The notes: generated by a model not told the origin, from the sequence alone. A DNA stretch of 64,000 bases from JAWLHK01 sp041690355 [NCBI: bacterium] (GCA_041690355.1 JAWLHK010000026.1:5745-69744); one strand, 5' to 3'. Positions 1 through 10,597 are shown, numbered from the stretch's first letter. Translations and numbers: made by a program.

Positions 1-804
1 GCCGGTCTGAAAGAGGTCGGCCGGCATTTCGCCGATGGTCGTGAAGATCTGGGTCTTCGAGCCGTCGAAACCGACGTCGGCCGTGAGCTGGCTGTCTTCA
101 GAGAAGTCGTAGCTGAAGAGGGCGCGGGCCGACGAGGTCTTGTAATCGAAGGCATCGGGGTTCGAGGTCAGGTTCGACCGGCGAAAACGGCCCGAGGCCT
201 GGTACACGAACTTACCCTTGCGGGCGGCGGCGCGGGCCTCAGCGATGCCGACCCGGTAATTGCCCGCGACGATGAAGGGCTCGAACACCGAGCCGTCTTC
301 CTTGGGCTTCTTCGTGATGATGCTGACGACGCCCGAGAAGGCGTTCGCGCCGTAGAGCGCCGAGCCGGGACCGCGGATGACTTCGATACGCTCGATTTCA
401 GACAGCGTGACCGGAATCTGCTCGACGAACGGGATGCCGAAGAGTTCGATGTTCACTTCACGGCCGTCGAGCAGCACGAGCACCAGGTTGTTCTGCTCGG
501 TGGCCAGGCCGCGCGCCCCGATGATCGAGTAACCGCCGTTCACCCGGTAGACGTCGAAGCCGGGCACGCGGCGCAGCAGGTCGCCGAGCGACGTGGCCGA
601 GCTCGCCTCGATTTCGCGCGCCGTGATGACGTAGATGGCGCTGGGCGCCTCGGAGGCCTTCTGTTCGTGCTTCGAGGCCGAAACGACGACGTCTTCGGCG
701 GCAAAGAGTTCGAACTGTTCCTCGAGGCTGCCGAAGTCCTGGCCGAAGGCCGGAGCGACCGCGAGGGTCCAGGCAAAGGTCGTGAGGGCGACACGTTTCA
801 GCAT
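1..804 (-). CDS. TonB-dependent outer-membrane receptor, N-terminal part
   Basis: The frame is open from an ATG at 804 to the window edge (268 codons), so the C-terminal barrel lies outside. Residues 1-22 form a signal peptide (MLKRVALTTFAWTLAVAPAF, then GQ). A plug domain follows, with the usual VVVSASKHEQKASEAPSAIY start, the DLLRRVPGFDVY segment, LLDGREVN and RIEVIRGPGSALYGANAFSG, all standard plug landmarks. The family takes up siderophores, cobalamin or other ligands across the outer membrane using TonB energy; the ligand cannot be read here. An AGGA ribosome site precedes the ATG. It starts only 12 nt after the kinase-FGE gene stop, so the two probably form an operon. Confidence 0.93.
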   Translation of the reverse strand, partial: MLKRVALTTFAWTLAVAPAFGQDFGSLEEQFELFAAEDVVVSASKHEQKASEAPSAIYVITAREIEASSATSLGDLLRRVPGFDVYRVNGGYSIIGARGLATEQNNLVLVLLDGREVNIELFGIPFVEQIPVTLSEIERIEVIRGPGSALYGANAFSGVVSIITKKPKEDGSVFEPFIVAGNYRVGIAEARAAARKGKFVYQASGRFRRSNLTSNPDAFDYKTSSARALFSYDFSEDSQLTADVGFDGSKTQIFTTIGEMPADLFQTG

Positions 805-816
805 AAGCGGTTCCTG

Positions 817-2964
817 TTATTCCTGAGGGTCGGCGCAGCAGCGGAAGCCGAACTCGGCATCGCGCACCGAGGGCATGGAATTATACCGGTTCGCGCACCG
901 GTTCATGTAGTCGGGGCGTGAGAAGCTGCCGCCGCGCAGCACGCGGTCCTGCAGGTTCGACTGCAGTTTGCTCTCGGTCCACTCGAAGACGTTGCCGCTG
1001 AGATCCGAGACGCCGTAGCCACTCGTGCAGGCGAATTTGCCCGCCGGCGCGAGCTTGCGGTCGTTGCCGTCGCCGTCTTCGGTCACGCAGCGGTCGCCGT
1101 TGAACTCATTACCGTAGGGGAACTTCGTGTTCTTGGGACCCTTGCAGGCACGTTCCCACTCTTCTTCGCTGCAGAGGCGTTTGCCCTCTTTCTGGCAGAT
1201 CGCCCGCGCTTCGGGCCAGCTCACGTTCGTCTTCGGGAGCTTTCCCTTCTGATTCGGATATTCGTACTTGTCGATGCAGTAGGCGCGCGTCTGGGTCCGC
1301 TCGTCGTACTTCTCTCCGGGATTCCGGTCGAGATCGTTCGAGGGGCTGCCCATGACAAAGCTGCCGGCGGCGATATGGACGGTGCCGTCGGGACAGGGCT
1401 GCGTCGGCCTGGCCGCTTCGGCGCGGGCGGCGGCGACCGCTGCCTTGGCGGTTTCCTTCTCGCGCGCCTTGGCGGCCTCGGCCTCCTTGGCGGCGGCGAG
1501 CGCCTTGATCATGGCGTCGCCGAACGTCTTCTTCGCCTCGTCGGCCAGGCTCAGGGAGTCGGCGAGTTTCTTGTCGTCACGCAGCGCCTGGGCATCCCGC
1601 AGCTGCTGCATTCCCTTGAGAAAGAGATCGGCGGCGAGCTTCGAAGCGTCGACGGCCATCGCCTCGCCCTTGGCCTTCTCGGCCTGCGCGAGGGCGGCGG
1701 CGACCTCGGGGGCGCGCGGGCCGCCCGACGCCGCCGGCGCGGTGGCCGTCGTGGGGGCCTGTGCAGACGGCTCCTTCCCGAGCAGGAAGAAGGCTCCCCC
1801 TGCTGCCGCGAGCAGGACGACGACCAGGACTGCGAACAGGGGCGCTTTGCTCCCCCCGGACTTCGCGGGGCCGGCCTGGCCGTCCGTCGACGCTTTCCTG
1901 TCGGCCTCGCCGAGCAGTTCGTCGTCGAAGAGGCTCCCGGGGCGCGGCGCCGAGATCGGCGCGGCAGTCACCTGGGACGGGGGCGGAGGGGGCGGCTGCG
2001 GCGCGACCGCGGGCTCCGGTTCGGGTTCGGGCTGGCGGAACTGCGGGCGCTCGGGCATGTCGGCGAGCGCGATTTCGGCTTTGGCGGCCGATTCAGCCTT
2101 GCCGGCCGCGCGGGCGATTTCGAGGTGAAAGGCGGCGACGTTCGGGAAGCGTTCGTCGGGATCGGCATGCAGGGCGCGCGCCAGGATCTCGTCGACGACG
2201 GCCGGGATTCCCTGCGCATGCTTCGCGGCGGGGGAATACTTGGTGCGCGGCGGAAGCTTGCCCGTCAGCAGCTGGTAGAGCATCGAGCCCAGCGCGAAAA
2301 CGTCGACCGCCGGATCGCGCAGCAGGCGATCGGGGTGCGTCATGACCTCGGGGGCCAGATAGGAGGAGCCGCCGTCGCGCATGATCCGCACGGCCTCTTC
2401 GGGCGCGATGATGCGTGCAATTCCCAGATCGGTAATCTGGATGGAGTGCGGGAGGATGAGAATGTTCTCGGGCCTCAGATCGCCGTGGACTTCGCCGTTG
2501 AGCTTTTCGAGAACGGCGCAGACGGCGTCGAGGATCGGCTCGGCCTCTTCCCACCTGAGCGTGCCGCGCATCTCGACGAGGCGGCGCAGCGAGATGCCCT
2601 CGAGGTAGTCGGTGGCGATGAGCACGCGGCCGTCGGACTCGGCCGCATCGAAAATCTTGACGAACCCTTCGGGCTCCGAAGCGGCGAGCTCGCGGAAAAT
2701 CTGCAGCGTGGCCTGACGCACGGCCGGGTCGGCCGCCACGCCGGGATGCAGGATCTTGAGCGCCGTCGGCACGTCGAACTGCGTGTCGAGCGCCTTGTAG
2801 ACGCGGCCGAAGGGACCCTCGCCGATGAACTCGCGGATGACGTAGTGCCCGATCGCATCCCCATCCTTGAGGACAGGACCGCGATCGGCGCCGCCGCTCC
2901 CCGTTCCGTCGGAAGACCGGACGAGGCTGCGCTGCGGTCGGAAAAAATGAAGATGCTGAGACAA
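817..2964 (-). CDS. Membrane Ser/Thr protein kinase fused to a formylglycine-generating-enzyme-like domain
   Basis: 715 residues. Residues 41-285 are a Hanks-type kinase: glycine loop GEGPFGRV, Lys70, HGDLRPEN (the usual HRD is HGD at 160-162), DLG for DFG at 179-181, and APE at 204-206. A Pro-rich linker leads to one membrane segment at about 374-396, then an Ala/Lys-rich coiled stretch. Residues about 520-712 are an FGE-sulfatase/SUMF1-type domain (AAGSFVMGSP, EWERACKGP, SGNVFEWTES, RVLRGGSFSR). The kinase should face the cytoplasm and the FGE-like domain the periplasm, so it may act as a transmembrane sensor. The HGD/DLG changes make catalytic strength uncertain. The start is a TTG at 2964; no in-frame ATG precedes the kinase domain, so the exact start is uncertain. 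Confidence 0.88.
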   Translation of the reverse strand: MSQHLHFFRPQRSLVRSSDGTGSGGADRGPVLKDGDAIGHYVIREFIGEGPFGRVYKALDTQFDVPTALKILHPGVAADPAVRQATLQIFRELAASEPEGFVKIFDAAESDGRVLIATDYLEGISLRRLVEMRGTLRWEEAEPILDAVCAVLEKLNGEVHGDLRPENILILPHSIQITDLGIARIIAPEEAVRIMRDGGSSYLAPEVMTHPDRLLRDPAVDVFALGSMLYQLLTGKLPPRTKYSPAAKHAQGIPAVVDEILARALHADPDERFPNVAAFHLEIARAAGKAESAAKAEIALADMPERPQFRQPEPEPEPAVAPQPPPPPPSQVTAAPISAPRPGSLFDDELLGEADRKASTDGQAGPAKSGGSKAPLFAVLVVVLLAAAGGAFFLLGKEPSAQAPTTATAPAASGGPRAPEVAAALAQAEKAKGEAMAVDASKLAADLFLKGMQQLRDAQALRDDKKLADSLSLADEAKKTFGDAMIKALAAAKEAEAAKAREKETAKAAVAAARAEAARPTQPCPDGTVHIAAGSFVMGSPSNDLDRNPGEKYDERTQTRAYCIDKYEYPNQKGKLPKTNVSWPEARAICQKEGKRLCSEEEWERACKGPKNTKFPYGNEFNGDRCVTEDGDGNDRKLAPAGKFACTSGYGVSDLSGNVFEWTESKLQSNLQDRVLRGGSFSRPDYMNRCANRYNSMPSVRDAEFGFRCCADPQE

Positions 2965-3101
2965 ACCGGTACCTTGGGTATGCTGACGGCCGGGGGGCCG
3001 GAAGCTAGCAAGATACCATACGGATACCGGTGGGGCAAATGCCGCGGCGCCGCATGAACAGCGGCGCTGTGCCCCCCGGAACGGTCTGCATTATCGAGCG
3101 G

Positions 3102-3392
3102 TCAGTTCGCCTTCAACCCCTGCTCCGGACGCCAGCGGCTCGCCTGCCTGAGCAATTCGCTGGGCCGCCGATCGCAGTACTGCTGGCTCTGGAGCACGTC
3201 TTCGACCGAGGGGTCCTGCACGCGGTGCAGCTGCTCGGCGAAGCAGGTCGGACAGGTGCACTCTTCCTGCTTGTGGAGGAAGTACTCCACATATACGCCC
3301 AGGTAGACTTCGTTCATGTCGAAGTAGCGGCCGCAAAGAATGCACTGGCCGCCGAAGGGGAGCAGGTTGTCCTGGGGGGAGAGCACGCTCAT
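3102..3392 (-). CDS. Small CxxC-pair protein, probably zinc-binding, function unknown
   Basis: 96 residues from an ATG at 3392. It has two cysteine pairs, CILC near residue 17 and CTCPTC near residue 45, spaced as in a four-cysteine zinc site. The segment between them is rich in aromatics (YFDMNEVYLGVYVEYFLHK), and the C-terminal half is a charged helix. It lies 72 nt downstream of anmK on the same strand and could be the last gene of that operon. I do not recognise the family. A structural zinc role is inferred only from cysteine spacing. Confidence 0.68.
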   Translation of the reverse strand: MSVLSPQDNLLPFGGQCILCGRYFDMNEVYLGVYVEYFLHKQEECTCPTCFAEQLHRVQDPSVEDVLQSQQYCDRRPSELLRQASRWRPEQGLKAN

Positions 3393-3464
3393 GAATGACC
3401 AGCGTACCAGAGGCCTTCCTCCGGCGCGTTGATCCAGATCACACTCTCGCGTTCCGCAACCGAC

Positions 3465-4596
3465 TCAGCCCGTGCGCGAGCCGAGCACCACGGGGCGCCG
3501 CGCGCCGGTGGCCTCGGGCACGTTGCCCGGGGCGCCTGCCAGATGAAGCAGGGCCATGTAGGCGAAGGCGACCGCCTCGACCGCGTCGGGGGGAACGCCG
3601 AAACGTTCGCTGGTCACGACTTCGCGCCCCGCGAGGGCAGCCAGCCGCTCCACGAGAAACCGGTTGTGCGCGCCGCCGCCGTACATCACGACGGGAACCG
3701 TTCCCGAATCGGCGGGAAGAAAGCGGCGGTAGGCCTCGGCCATCGTCCAGGCGGCGAACTCCACCGCGGTGGCCACCCGGTCGGCGGCCGGGAGACCAAG
3801 GCGCCCGGCGCGGTCCTCATACGATTCGACCCAGGCTTCACCGTAGCGCTCGCGCCCGGTGCTCTTCGGCGGCAGGAGCGGGACATAGTCGTCCCGCAGC
3901 AATTCCTGCAGCATTTCCGCATGCACCTTCCCCGTACGGGCGACGGCCCCGTCCGCATCGTAGGGGCGCCCGAAGTGGCGGCGCATCAGGGCGTCGGAGA
4001 TCATGTTGCCCGGCCCGGTGTCGAAGGCGAGGCGGCATCGCCCCTCCGCGTCGAGCCATGCCAGGTTGCCGATCCCCCCCACGTTCTGCACGAGGGCCCC
4101 CTGCCCCGGCGTGCGAAAGAAATCGCGCAGGAAAACGGGAACCAGCGGCGCGCCGTGCCCCCCCGCGGCCATGTCGGCGAGGCGGAAATCGGACACGACG
4201 GTCAGCCCGGTGCGCTCCGCAATTTCAAATGGGGAACCGATCTGGAAGGTGCCGTATCCGGCCGCATCGGGCGGATGATGCCAGATCGTCTGCCCGTGGC
4301 TCCCCACGGCCCGCACGCGCTCGCCCGGCTGAAGCTTCCGCGCGAGCAGATCGGCCAGGGCCGCGCCGAAGCGCGCGCCGAGCCAGGTGTGGGCCCGGGT
4401 GATCTCATCCAGATCCCCCTTGCCCGCCGCGAGCGCGAGAAGGCGTGCGCGTTCCTCCTCGGCATAGGGAATGGTCTCGAAGGCGAGCACCGAAACAGAG
4501 CGGCCCTCGGCGAAACGCACGAGGGCCACATCGATACCGTCGAGACTGGTCCCGCTCATCAGGCCGGCATAGACGCCGGCGTGCGTGGCGCAGGGA

Positions 4597-4604
<8 letters not shown>
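3465..4604 (-). CDS. anmK: Anhydro-N-acetylmuramic acid kinase
   Basis: 379 residues, close to the usual family length. It phosphorylates and hydrates 1,6-anhydro-MurNAc to MurNAc-6-phosphate in peptidoglycan recycling, in the cytosol. The N-terminal phosphate-loop signature [16 protein letters not shown] is unmistakable. [25 protein letters not shown] and [17 protein letters not shown] are also family hallmarks. The start is a TTG at 4604 that overlaps the thiolase stop by 8 nt, which suggests translational coupling. The pairing with a thiolase is not a known pathway link. Confidence 0.95.
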
Positions 4605-5775
<1,171 letters not shown>

Positions 5776-5831
5776 GGTCGAAACTCCGATCGAAAAAGAA
5801 CCGACATTGTAGCACCCTCACCGAGCAGACC

Positions 5832-6050
5832 GACAATTTACAAATTACGATTGACGATTGACGATTTGCCGGCAAGGGCACCAGACACCGTTCGTCCCGA
5901 GCTGACGGCGGGAACGGAGTGAACGCGACAGCGAGGGGGCGCACCCGGGTGCCCGTGTGCCTGTCTCGCCGTCGCAGGTCTGCGCTGCATCCTGCCGTCG
6001 GCTCGACACGAACGGATTCTGGCCTCCCCGGTGCTCGGTGCTCGGCGCTC
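5832..6050 (-). repeat. Composite heptad element, copy 1
   Basis: This fills most of the gap between the thiolase and pcnB starts. Read on the minus strand it has three parts: GAGCRCC-type heptads (6050-6030, three units), a core of about 150 nt, then five in-register heptads of AATCGTC type (5866-5832). The core contains TTCGTGTCGAGCCGACGG and CCCTCGCTGTCGCG and ends CAGCTCGGGACGAACGG (near 5890). The same core, with one or two changes in a 49-nt stretch, recurs at 57977-58025, and weaker copies lie at 44.2 and 61.5 kb. No protein-coding potential is seen. The pcnB promoter must lie in its right flank. Confidence 0.85.
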
Positions 6051-6165
6051 GGGGCGGCATCAGGCGATCGGGCATTGCAGCAGGCGATAATCGGCGGCCC
6101 CCGGATTCCATTAGCCGAACGCCATATCAATTGATACAATTACCTCTTTGGAAATCGTCAGCAAC

Positions 6166-7554
6166 ATGCAACGCATCCCCGCCGCCGGGCGCATCGATAC
6201 CGCCCGGATAGACGTCGACGCGCTCAAAGTCATCCGCCGGCTGCGGCAGTTCGGCTACGAGGCCTTTCTCGTGGGCGGCTCGGTGCGCGACCTCTGGCTC
6301 GGACGTACGCCGAAAGACTTCGACATCGCCACCAGCGCGAGCCCGCGCCAGATCAAGCGTGTCTTCTCGAACTGCCGCCTCATCGGCCGCCGCTTTCGCC
6401 TCGCGCACGTCTTCTTCGGACGCAAGATTCTCGAGGTCTCGACCTTTCGCGCCCTGGTCGCGCAGTCGGACGAGCCGGCCGACGAAGTCGACGAGGATGC
6501 ACCGGAACAGACCGACCTGATCGTCTGGGATGACAACGTTTTCGGCAACGCCGAAGAAGACGCCCTGCGCCGCGATTTCACCGTCAACGGCCTCTTCTAC
6601 GATCCCGAGACCGAAGAGGTCATCGACTACGTCGACGGTATCGCCGACATCGAGCGCAAGATCATCCGCACGATCGGCGATCCCGGAATCCGCATGCGCG
6701 AAGACCCGGTGCGGATTCTGCGCGCCGTCAAGTTCGCTTCGCGGCTGGACTTCGAAATCGAGGCGGCCACCTACGAAGCCTGCGTGCACCACGCCTCCGA
6801 AATCCTGCTCTGCTCGCAGGCGCGCGTGAACGAAGAGATCATGCGTCTGCTCAGCAGCGGGCACGCGGCCGGCGCCGTGCGCCTGATGTGGGAGATCGGC
6901 GTGCTCGAACACCTTCTGCCCGACCTGGCCGATTATCTGGCGGCGTTCGGCAAGCAGGGCGAGGATCGGCTCTGGCGCACCCTGCGCGCCCTCGACGAGC
7001 TCGAGCGCGACCGGCATCCGATCACCGGCGGCATCGTCATCGGCGCCGCCTTCTGGCCGGTCATCGAGGCCGAAATGGAAGATCCCTCGCAGGCCGCCCT
7101 CGATTACGGTCTTCGCGTCGACCACGCCGTCGGCTCGGTGACGCAGAAGCTGCGCCTGCCGCGCCGCGAATCGGCCCTGCTCAAGCAGGTGCTCATCGCG
7201 CGCCGGCGCCTGCTCTCCGACGCCGCGCGCAAGCGCCGCACCCCCATCGGCCGGATGCGCGGCAAGGCCTACTTCGCGGGCGCCCTCGCCTTCTGCGAGA
7301 TGGAGATGCGCGCGGCAGGACGCACGCCCGAAGAAGTCGAAGCCTGGCGCGCGCAGTACGTCGGGCCCGATCGCGCCGAAGGGCATGCGGCTGAACCCGG
7401 GGCCGCGCAACCGGCCGCGCACGCCGCCGCCCATCCGGAAGAAAGCGGCGGCGAGCAACCCGGAGGTCCCCGCAAGCGGCGCCGGCGCAGGCGGCGGCGC
7501 GGACCGCGGCCCGGCGGCGGCGGCGAGGGTACCGAACCGGGTTCCGCCGACTGA
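6166..7554 (+). CDS. pcnB: Poly(A) polymerase I / CCA-adding-type nucleotidyltransferase
   Basis: Adds 3' poly(A) tails that mark RNA for decay. The nucleotidyltransferase core has GGSVRDLWLGRTPKDFDIAT (GGS plus the DxD metal site), then GRRFRLAHVFFG and RRDFTVNGLFYD, and the RNA-binding GIRMREDPVRILRAVKFASR segment. The C-terminus is a long Arg-rich tail, as in PcnB proteins, which separates it from short CCA enzymes. I prefer the ATG at 6166 over an in-frame TTG at 6148. A TACAAT hexamer at 6135-6140 could be a -10 box. The extended tail after residue 410 is Pro/Gly/Arg-rich. Confidence 0.93.
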   Translation: MQRIPAAGRIDTARIDVDALKVIRRLRQFGYEAFLVGGSVRDLWLGRTPKDFDIATSASPRQIKRVFSNCRLIGRRFRLAHVFFGRKILEVSTFRALVAQSDEPADEVDEDAPEQTDLIVWDDNVFGNAEEDALRRDFTVNGLFYDPETEEVIDYVDGIADIERKIIRTIGDPGIRMREDPVRILRAVKFASRLDFEIEAATYEACVHHASEILLCSQARVNEEIMRLLSSGHAAGAVRLMWEIGVLEHLLPDLADYLAAFGKQGEDRLWRTLRALDELERDRHPITGGIVIGAAFWPVIEAEMEDPSQAALDYGLRVDHAVGSVTQKLRLPRRESALLKQVLIARRRLLSDAARKRRTPIGRMRGKAYFAGALAFCEMEMRAAGRTPEEVEAWRAQYVGPDRAEGHAAEPGAAQPAAHAAAHPEESGGEQPGGPRKRRRRRRRRGPRPGGGGEGTEPGSAD

Positions 7555-7590
7555 GCGGAATTCCGCGCCGCCCCGTCACTCCCCGGAACC

Positions 7591-8154
7591 ATGGACGATC
7601 TCTTCATCGACCCCGAACGATTCGACCTCTTCAGCGAGCCGGCGCTCGCCATGGTCACGTTCGGCTGGCTCGCCCTGCTCCTTCTCCTGCGCCGCGTGGC
7701 GCCCCGCGCCGGACGCATCCTGCTCGGCCTCGCGCTCGCCGCCATCCTGCTCACGGCGGCCGACCCGGTGTTCGAATATGCGGCCACCGTCACGCCCGTG
7801 GCGAAGCGGCAGACCGAGGCGGTCCTCGAGGCCGGCAGCGCCGATCCGATCCGCGAGCGCGACCCCGTCTTCGCCCTGCTCGGACCCTACCGGCGCGAGG
7901 CCGCCGGGCGTCCGCTGACGGTCATCGACGACCCGAATGGCGAGGGGCTGCGCTGGGCCCGCTACTACGTCCATCCGCACCCGGTGCTGAACGTCGATCC
8001 CGCGGCCCTCGCGACCAGCGCGCCGGCCGAAGGCGAGGGTCCCCTCTTCGTGCTCTCGCGCGGCATGCCCGCCGTTCCCGCCACGCTGGCGGTCGAGATG
8101 GTCGAGCGTCACGGCGAGTGGATGCTGTTCCGCGTCTCCCGGAGCGACCTGTGA
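7591..8154 (+). CDS. Membrane-anchored hypothetical protein
   Basis: 187 residues with two hydrophobic segments near the N-terminus (ALAMVTFGWLALLLLLRRV and LLGLALAAILLTAADPVF), followed by a soluble domain that is probably extracytoplasmic. It begins 36 nt after pcnB. Its stop overlaps the next start in a GTGA arrangement, so the two proteins are probably made together. No family recognised. The soluble part contains a RYYVHPHPVLNV segment but no catalytic motif I can name. Confidence 0.72.
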   Translation: MDDLFIDPERFDLFSEPALAMVTFGWLALLLLLRRVAPRAGRILLGLALAAILLTAADPVFEYAATVTPVAKRQTEAVLEAGSADPIRERDPVFALLGPYRREAAGRPLTVIDDPNGEGLRWARYYVHPHPVLNVDPAALATSAPAEGEGPLFVLSRGMPAVPATLAVEMVERHGEWMLFRVSRSDL

Positions 8155-9377
8155 CCGCGCTCGCCGCCGCATTCGTCCTCTCCGTACCACTGTTCTGGGG
8201 AGCCGCGCTCCACCACCGCGGCCTGCACCCGGCGCTCGCGCTCGCCATGGGACTCTCGCTGGGCGGGCTCGCGCTGGCGGTCACCGGGGCCGTTCTCCAC
8301 GCCGTTCCGCTCCCCGGCTGGCTGGGCATCCTGCTCGCCGCGGCCGCGCCCCTCGTGGTCTTCTTACGCACGGGGCGGAACCGGGAGGCGCGCGAAGTTC
8401 CCGCGGCCGGCGCGCGCTGGGGGCTCGTGCTGCTCGGCATCGGACTTCCCCTCGTCCTGCTCTATCTCTGGCTGAACGCCATCCGCCCGCCGATGCTCGT
8501 CGGCGCCATCTTCGACTGGTCGGCGCCGGCCCGCAACGGGACGGGGGGCTTCACGCTTCCGCATCTGCTCTCGGGCGCCTGGTATGCCCTCGACGCGAGC
8601 GACCTCGGGTGGAAGTGGCTCTGGTCGGTCTTCTCGCTGCTGCCGCTCGCCGCGCTCTACGGCGGTCTCCGCGGCGCGGGTCATGCACGCCCGTGGGCGG
8701 CGACGGCCGTGCTCGGTCCGCTGTTCGCCTTCTCGGTGCTCTTCTGGGGGAGCAGCGGCTACCCGGATCTCTTTCTCGCGGGGAACGTCCTGCTGCCCGT
8801 GATGCTCACGCGCCGCCGTGAAACCGCGCCGCTCGTCTGGATTCCGCTCGCCGTGCTGATCTGGAGCGGACCGCTCTGGGCCGGCTGGGGCGCGGCGGCC
8901 CTGATCGCCGCCGGTCCGCTGGGGGAACCGCGGTCGCCCGCCGCGCGCACGGCGCTGGCGCTGGCCGGCCTCCTGCTCGTCACCTGGATCGCCGGCGGCG
9001 CGTTCGCCGCGGAACGGGTTCCCCAGACCGCCCTCTATCTCGCCCGCGACGCCTGGAACACGGCCCGCTACGGTCCCCTCGTCTACGGGGCGGCGGCCGC
9101 GGCGCTCTTCTATGCGGGACGGGCGCATGGGCGCATCGGCGCGGGGGCGCTGGTGCTGCTTGCCGTGCTGATCATCGACGTCACCGGCCGCCCCGGGGCG
9201 ACCTTCGACATCGCCCTGCGCCTCGAGGGGAGCCGCAGTCTCGCCGCGGCCCTGGTCGTTCTCTGGGGATGGGCCTTCGCGACGGCGCCGACGGCCGCGC
9301 AACGGGCCGCAAAAGCCGAAATGCGCGGGCTCGCCTCGTCTCGCCCGCAGGCGCGCAAAGCGGAACCGGCCGCTTAA
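8151..9377 (+). CDS. Polytopic membrane protein, unknown function
   Basis: 408 residues with about ten hydrophobic segments and few loops of any size. I take the GTG at 8151 as the start: it overlaps the previous stop (GTGA) and is preceded by GGAG at 8141. The upstream in-frame ATG at 8118 would add residues that duplicate the coding space of the upstream gene. Glycosyltransferase-like or O-antigen-ligase-like architecture is possible, but no family motif is visible. It converges on the TPR gene, overlapping its stop by 4 nt. Confidence 0.75.
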   Translation: MTALAAAFVLSVPLFWGAALHHRGLHPALALAMGLSLGGLALAVTGAVLHAVPLPGWLGILLAAAAPLVVFLRTGRNREAREVPAAGARWGLVLLGIGLPLVLLYLWLNAIRPPMLVGAIFDWSAPARNGTGGFTLPHLLSGAWYALDASDLGWKWLWSVFSLLPLAALYGGLRGAGHARPWAATAVLGPLFAFSVLFWGSSGYPDLFLAGNVLLPVMLTRRRETAPLVWIPLAVLIWSGPLWAGWGAAALIAAGPLGEPRSPAARTALALAGLLLVTWIAGGAFAAERVPQTALYLARDAWNTARYGPLVYGAAAAALFYAGRAHGRIGAGALVLLAVLIIDVTGRPGATFDIALRLEGSRSLAAALVVLWGWAFATAPTAAQRAAKAEMRGLASSRPQARKAEPAA

Positions 9378-10141
9378 TCCTCGTCCGAATCCGCCGCCTC
9401 GACCGCCTCGGCCAGCACGCCGAGGGCCTCTTCGAGCGCTTCGTAGATGCGCCCGAGGATCTCCTCGCGGTTCTTCGCGCCGCGTTCCAGGTTCCGCTGA
9501 TAGAGCGTGAGGCGGAATGACGGCGGATCCCCTTCGGCATCCAGCTCGTCGACGTTGGCGACGCTCTCCAGCCCGACGCCCGCCCTCACGTCGGCCTCGT
9601 CGGGCATGTCGCGCAGGCGGAACCGGCATTCCTCGAGCGTATCCTCGGTCTGCCCTTCCCACTCGGCCACCGCTTCGAGCAGCAGGTCGTCGACGTCGTT
9701 GGCGCTCAGGTGCAGCGGCCCGCCGTACTCTTCCGGATCGGCCCGGTGCGCCCGGGCGAGCCAGCGGTCGGCATCTTCGGGGCTCTTGCAGTAGTCGGCC
9801 ACGGCCGAGCGCAGGAAGGCGGCCTCGGCGAACTCGGGCTCGAACAGGAGCGCGCGATCGAGATGCTTTTCGGCCTCGTCGACGGCCGCGCGGCGCATGG
9901 CCGCCACCGCCAGAATGAAGTGTCCCGTGGGCCACTCGGGGTCTTCGGCGAGCACCTGCTTCGCCGTCGCTTCGGCCTCGGCCCACTCTCCGAGTTCGGC
10001 ATGGCACTCGGCGGCGAGCGCCTGCGCGTCAATGCGCTCCGGATCGTCGGGCGCCACTTTCGCGCAGAGCTGCAGGGCGCGCCGCAGCGAGCCGGAATCG
10101 TAGGCGTCCTGCGCCTGCTGATAGGGAGAAGTCGAGGGCAT
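9374..10141 (-). CDS. TPR protein with a possible degenerate zincin-like C-terminal domain
   Basis: 255 acidic residues. The first 130 form three to four TPR-like helical pairs (QAQDAYDSGSLRRALQLCAK, ALAAECHAELGEWAEAEATA, AEKHLDRALLFEPEFAEAA). Residues about 150-255 resemble the small metallopeptidase family PF06262 in outline (VAEWEGQTEDTLEECRFRL, then FRLTLYQRNLERGAKNREEI). The expected HExxH helix is replaced by an EALEEALG stretch, so it is probably not a protease. The zincin link is an eye-level pattern match and is tentative. Confidence 0.72.
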   Translation of the reverse strand: MPSTSPYQQAQDAYDSGSLRRALQLCAKVAPDDPERIDAQALAAECHAELGEWAEAEATAKQVLAEDPEWPTGHFILAVAAMRRAAVDEAEKHLDRALLFEPEFAEAAFLRSAVADYCKSPEDADRWLARAHRADPEEYGGPLHLSANDVDDLLLEAVAEWEGQTEDTLEECRFRLRDMPDEADVRAGVGLESVANVDELDAEGDPPSFRLTLYQRNLERGAKNREEILGRIYEALEEALGVLAEAVEAADSDED

Positions 10142-10201
10142 CGGTCACCGGGTAAGCGAGTGACATTGTGCCCCGCCGCGACTGCGGTTTCAATGGGGGG
10201 C

Positions 10202-10558
10202 ATGGACCTTACACCGCAGGAAAAAGAACACTGGCGCCGGCGGCTCGAGGATGAAGAGCGCGACGCGCTGAACATTCTCGGCCACGAGATGGACGATCAC
10301 GCCGAGATCACCGAGACGGCTCAGGGGAACGCCGACGACGCGGTCGCCTGGGCTGAGCGCGAGGGGAGCAAGGATTTTCTCGAGCGGCTCGGCGAGCGCG
10401 AGCGAAACCGCCTTGACGCGATCCACGAAGCGCAGCGCCGCCTGGAGCACGGCGAGTTCGGCACCTGCGCCAACTGCGGCGAAGAAATTCCCCGCGAGCG
10501 GTTGGAGATCCTCCCCTACACCACCCTCTGCGTGCGCTGCCGGGAAGAGGCTTCGTGA
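10202..10558 (+). CDS. DksA/TraR-family zinc-finger protein
   Basis: 118 residues, shorter than enterobacterial DksA. A long N-terminal coiled coil carries an acidic tip (GNADDAVAWAEREGS), followed by the C4 zinc finger CANCGEEIPRERLEILPY with a second CxxC (CVRC). Family members bind in the RNA polymerase secondary channel and modulate stringent-response promoters. An ATG at 10193 is an alternative in-frame start three codons upstream. The last 21 codons, including the stop, are duplicated 609 nt downstream beyond an IVP cassette. Confidence 0.9.
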   Translation: MDLTPQEKEHWRRRLEDEERDALNILGHEMDDHAEITETAQGNADDAVAWAEREGSKDFLERLGERERNRLDAIHEAQRRLEHGEFGTCANCGEEIPRERLEILPYTTLCVRCREEAS

Positions 10559-10569
10559 CCACCGAAAAC

Positions 10570-10597
10570 AATGGTCAATGGTCGATGGTCAATGGTC
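10570..10597 (+). repeat. Heptad array, left inverted repeat of IVP cassette 1
   Basis: Four exact 7-mers: AATGGTC, AATGGTC, GATGGTC, AATGGTC. Its complement supplies the TGA stop of the minus-strand IVP gene (10596-10598). Confidence 0.95.
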
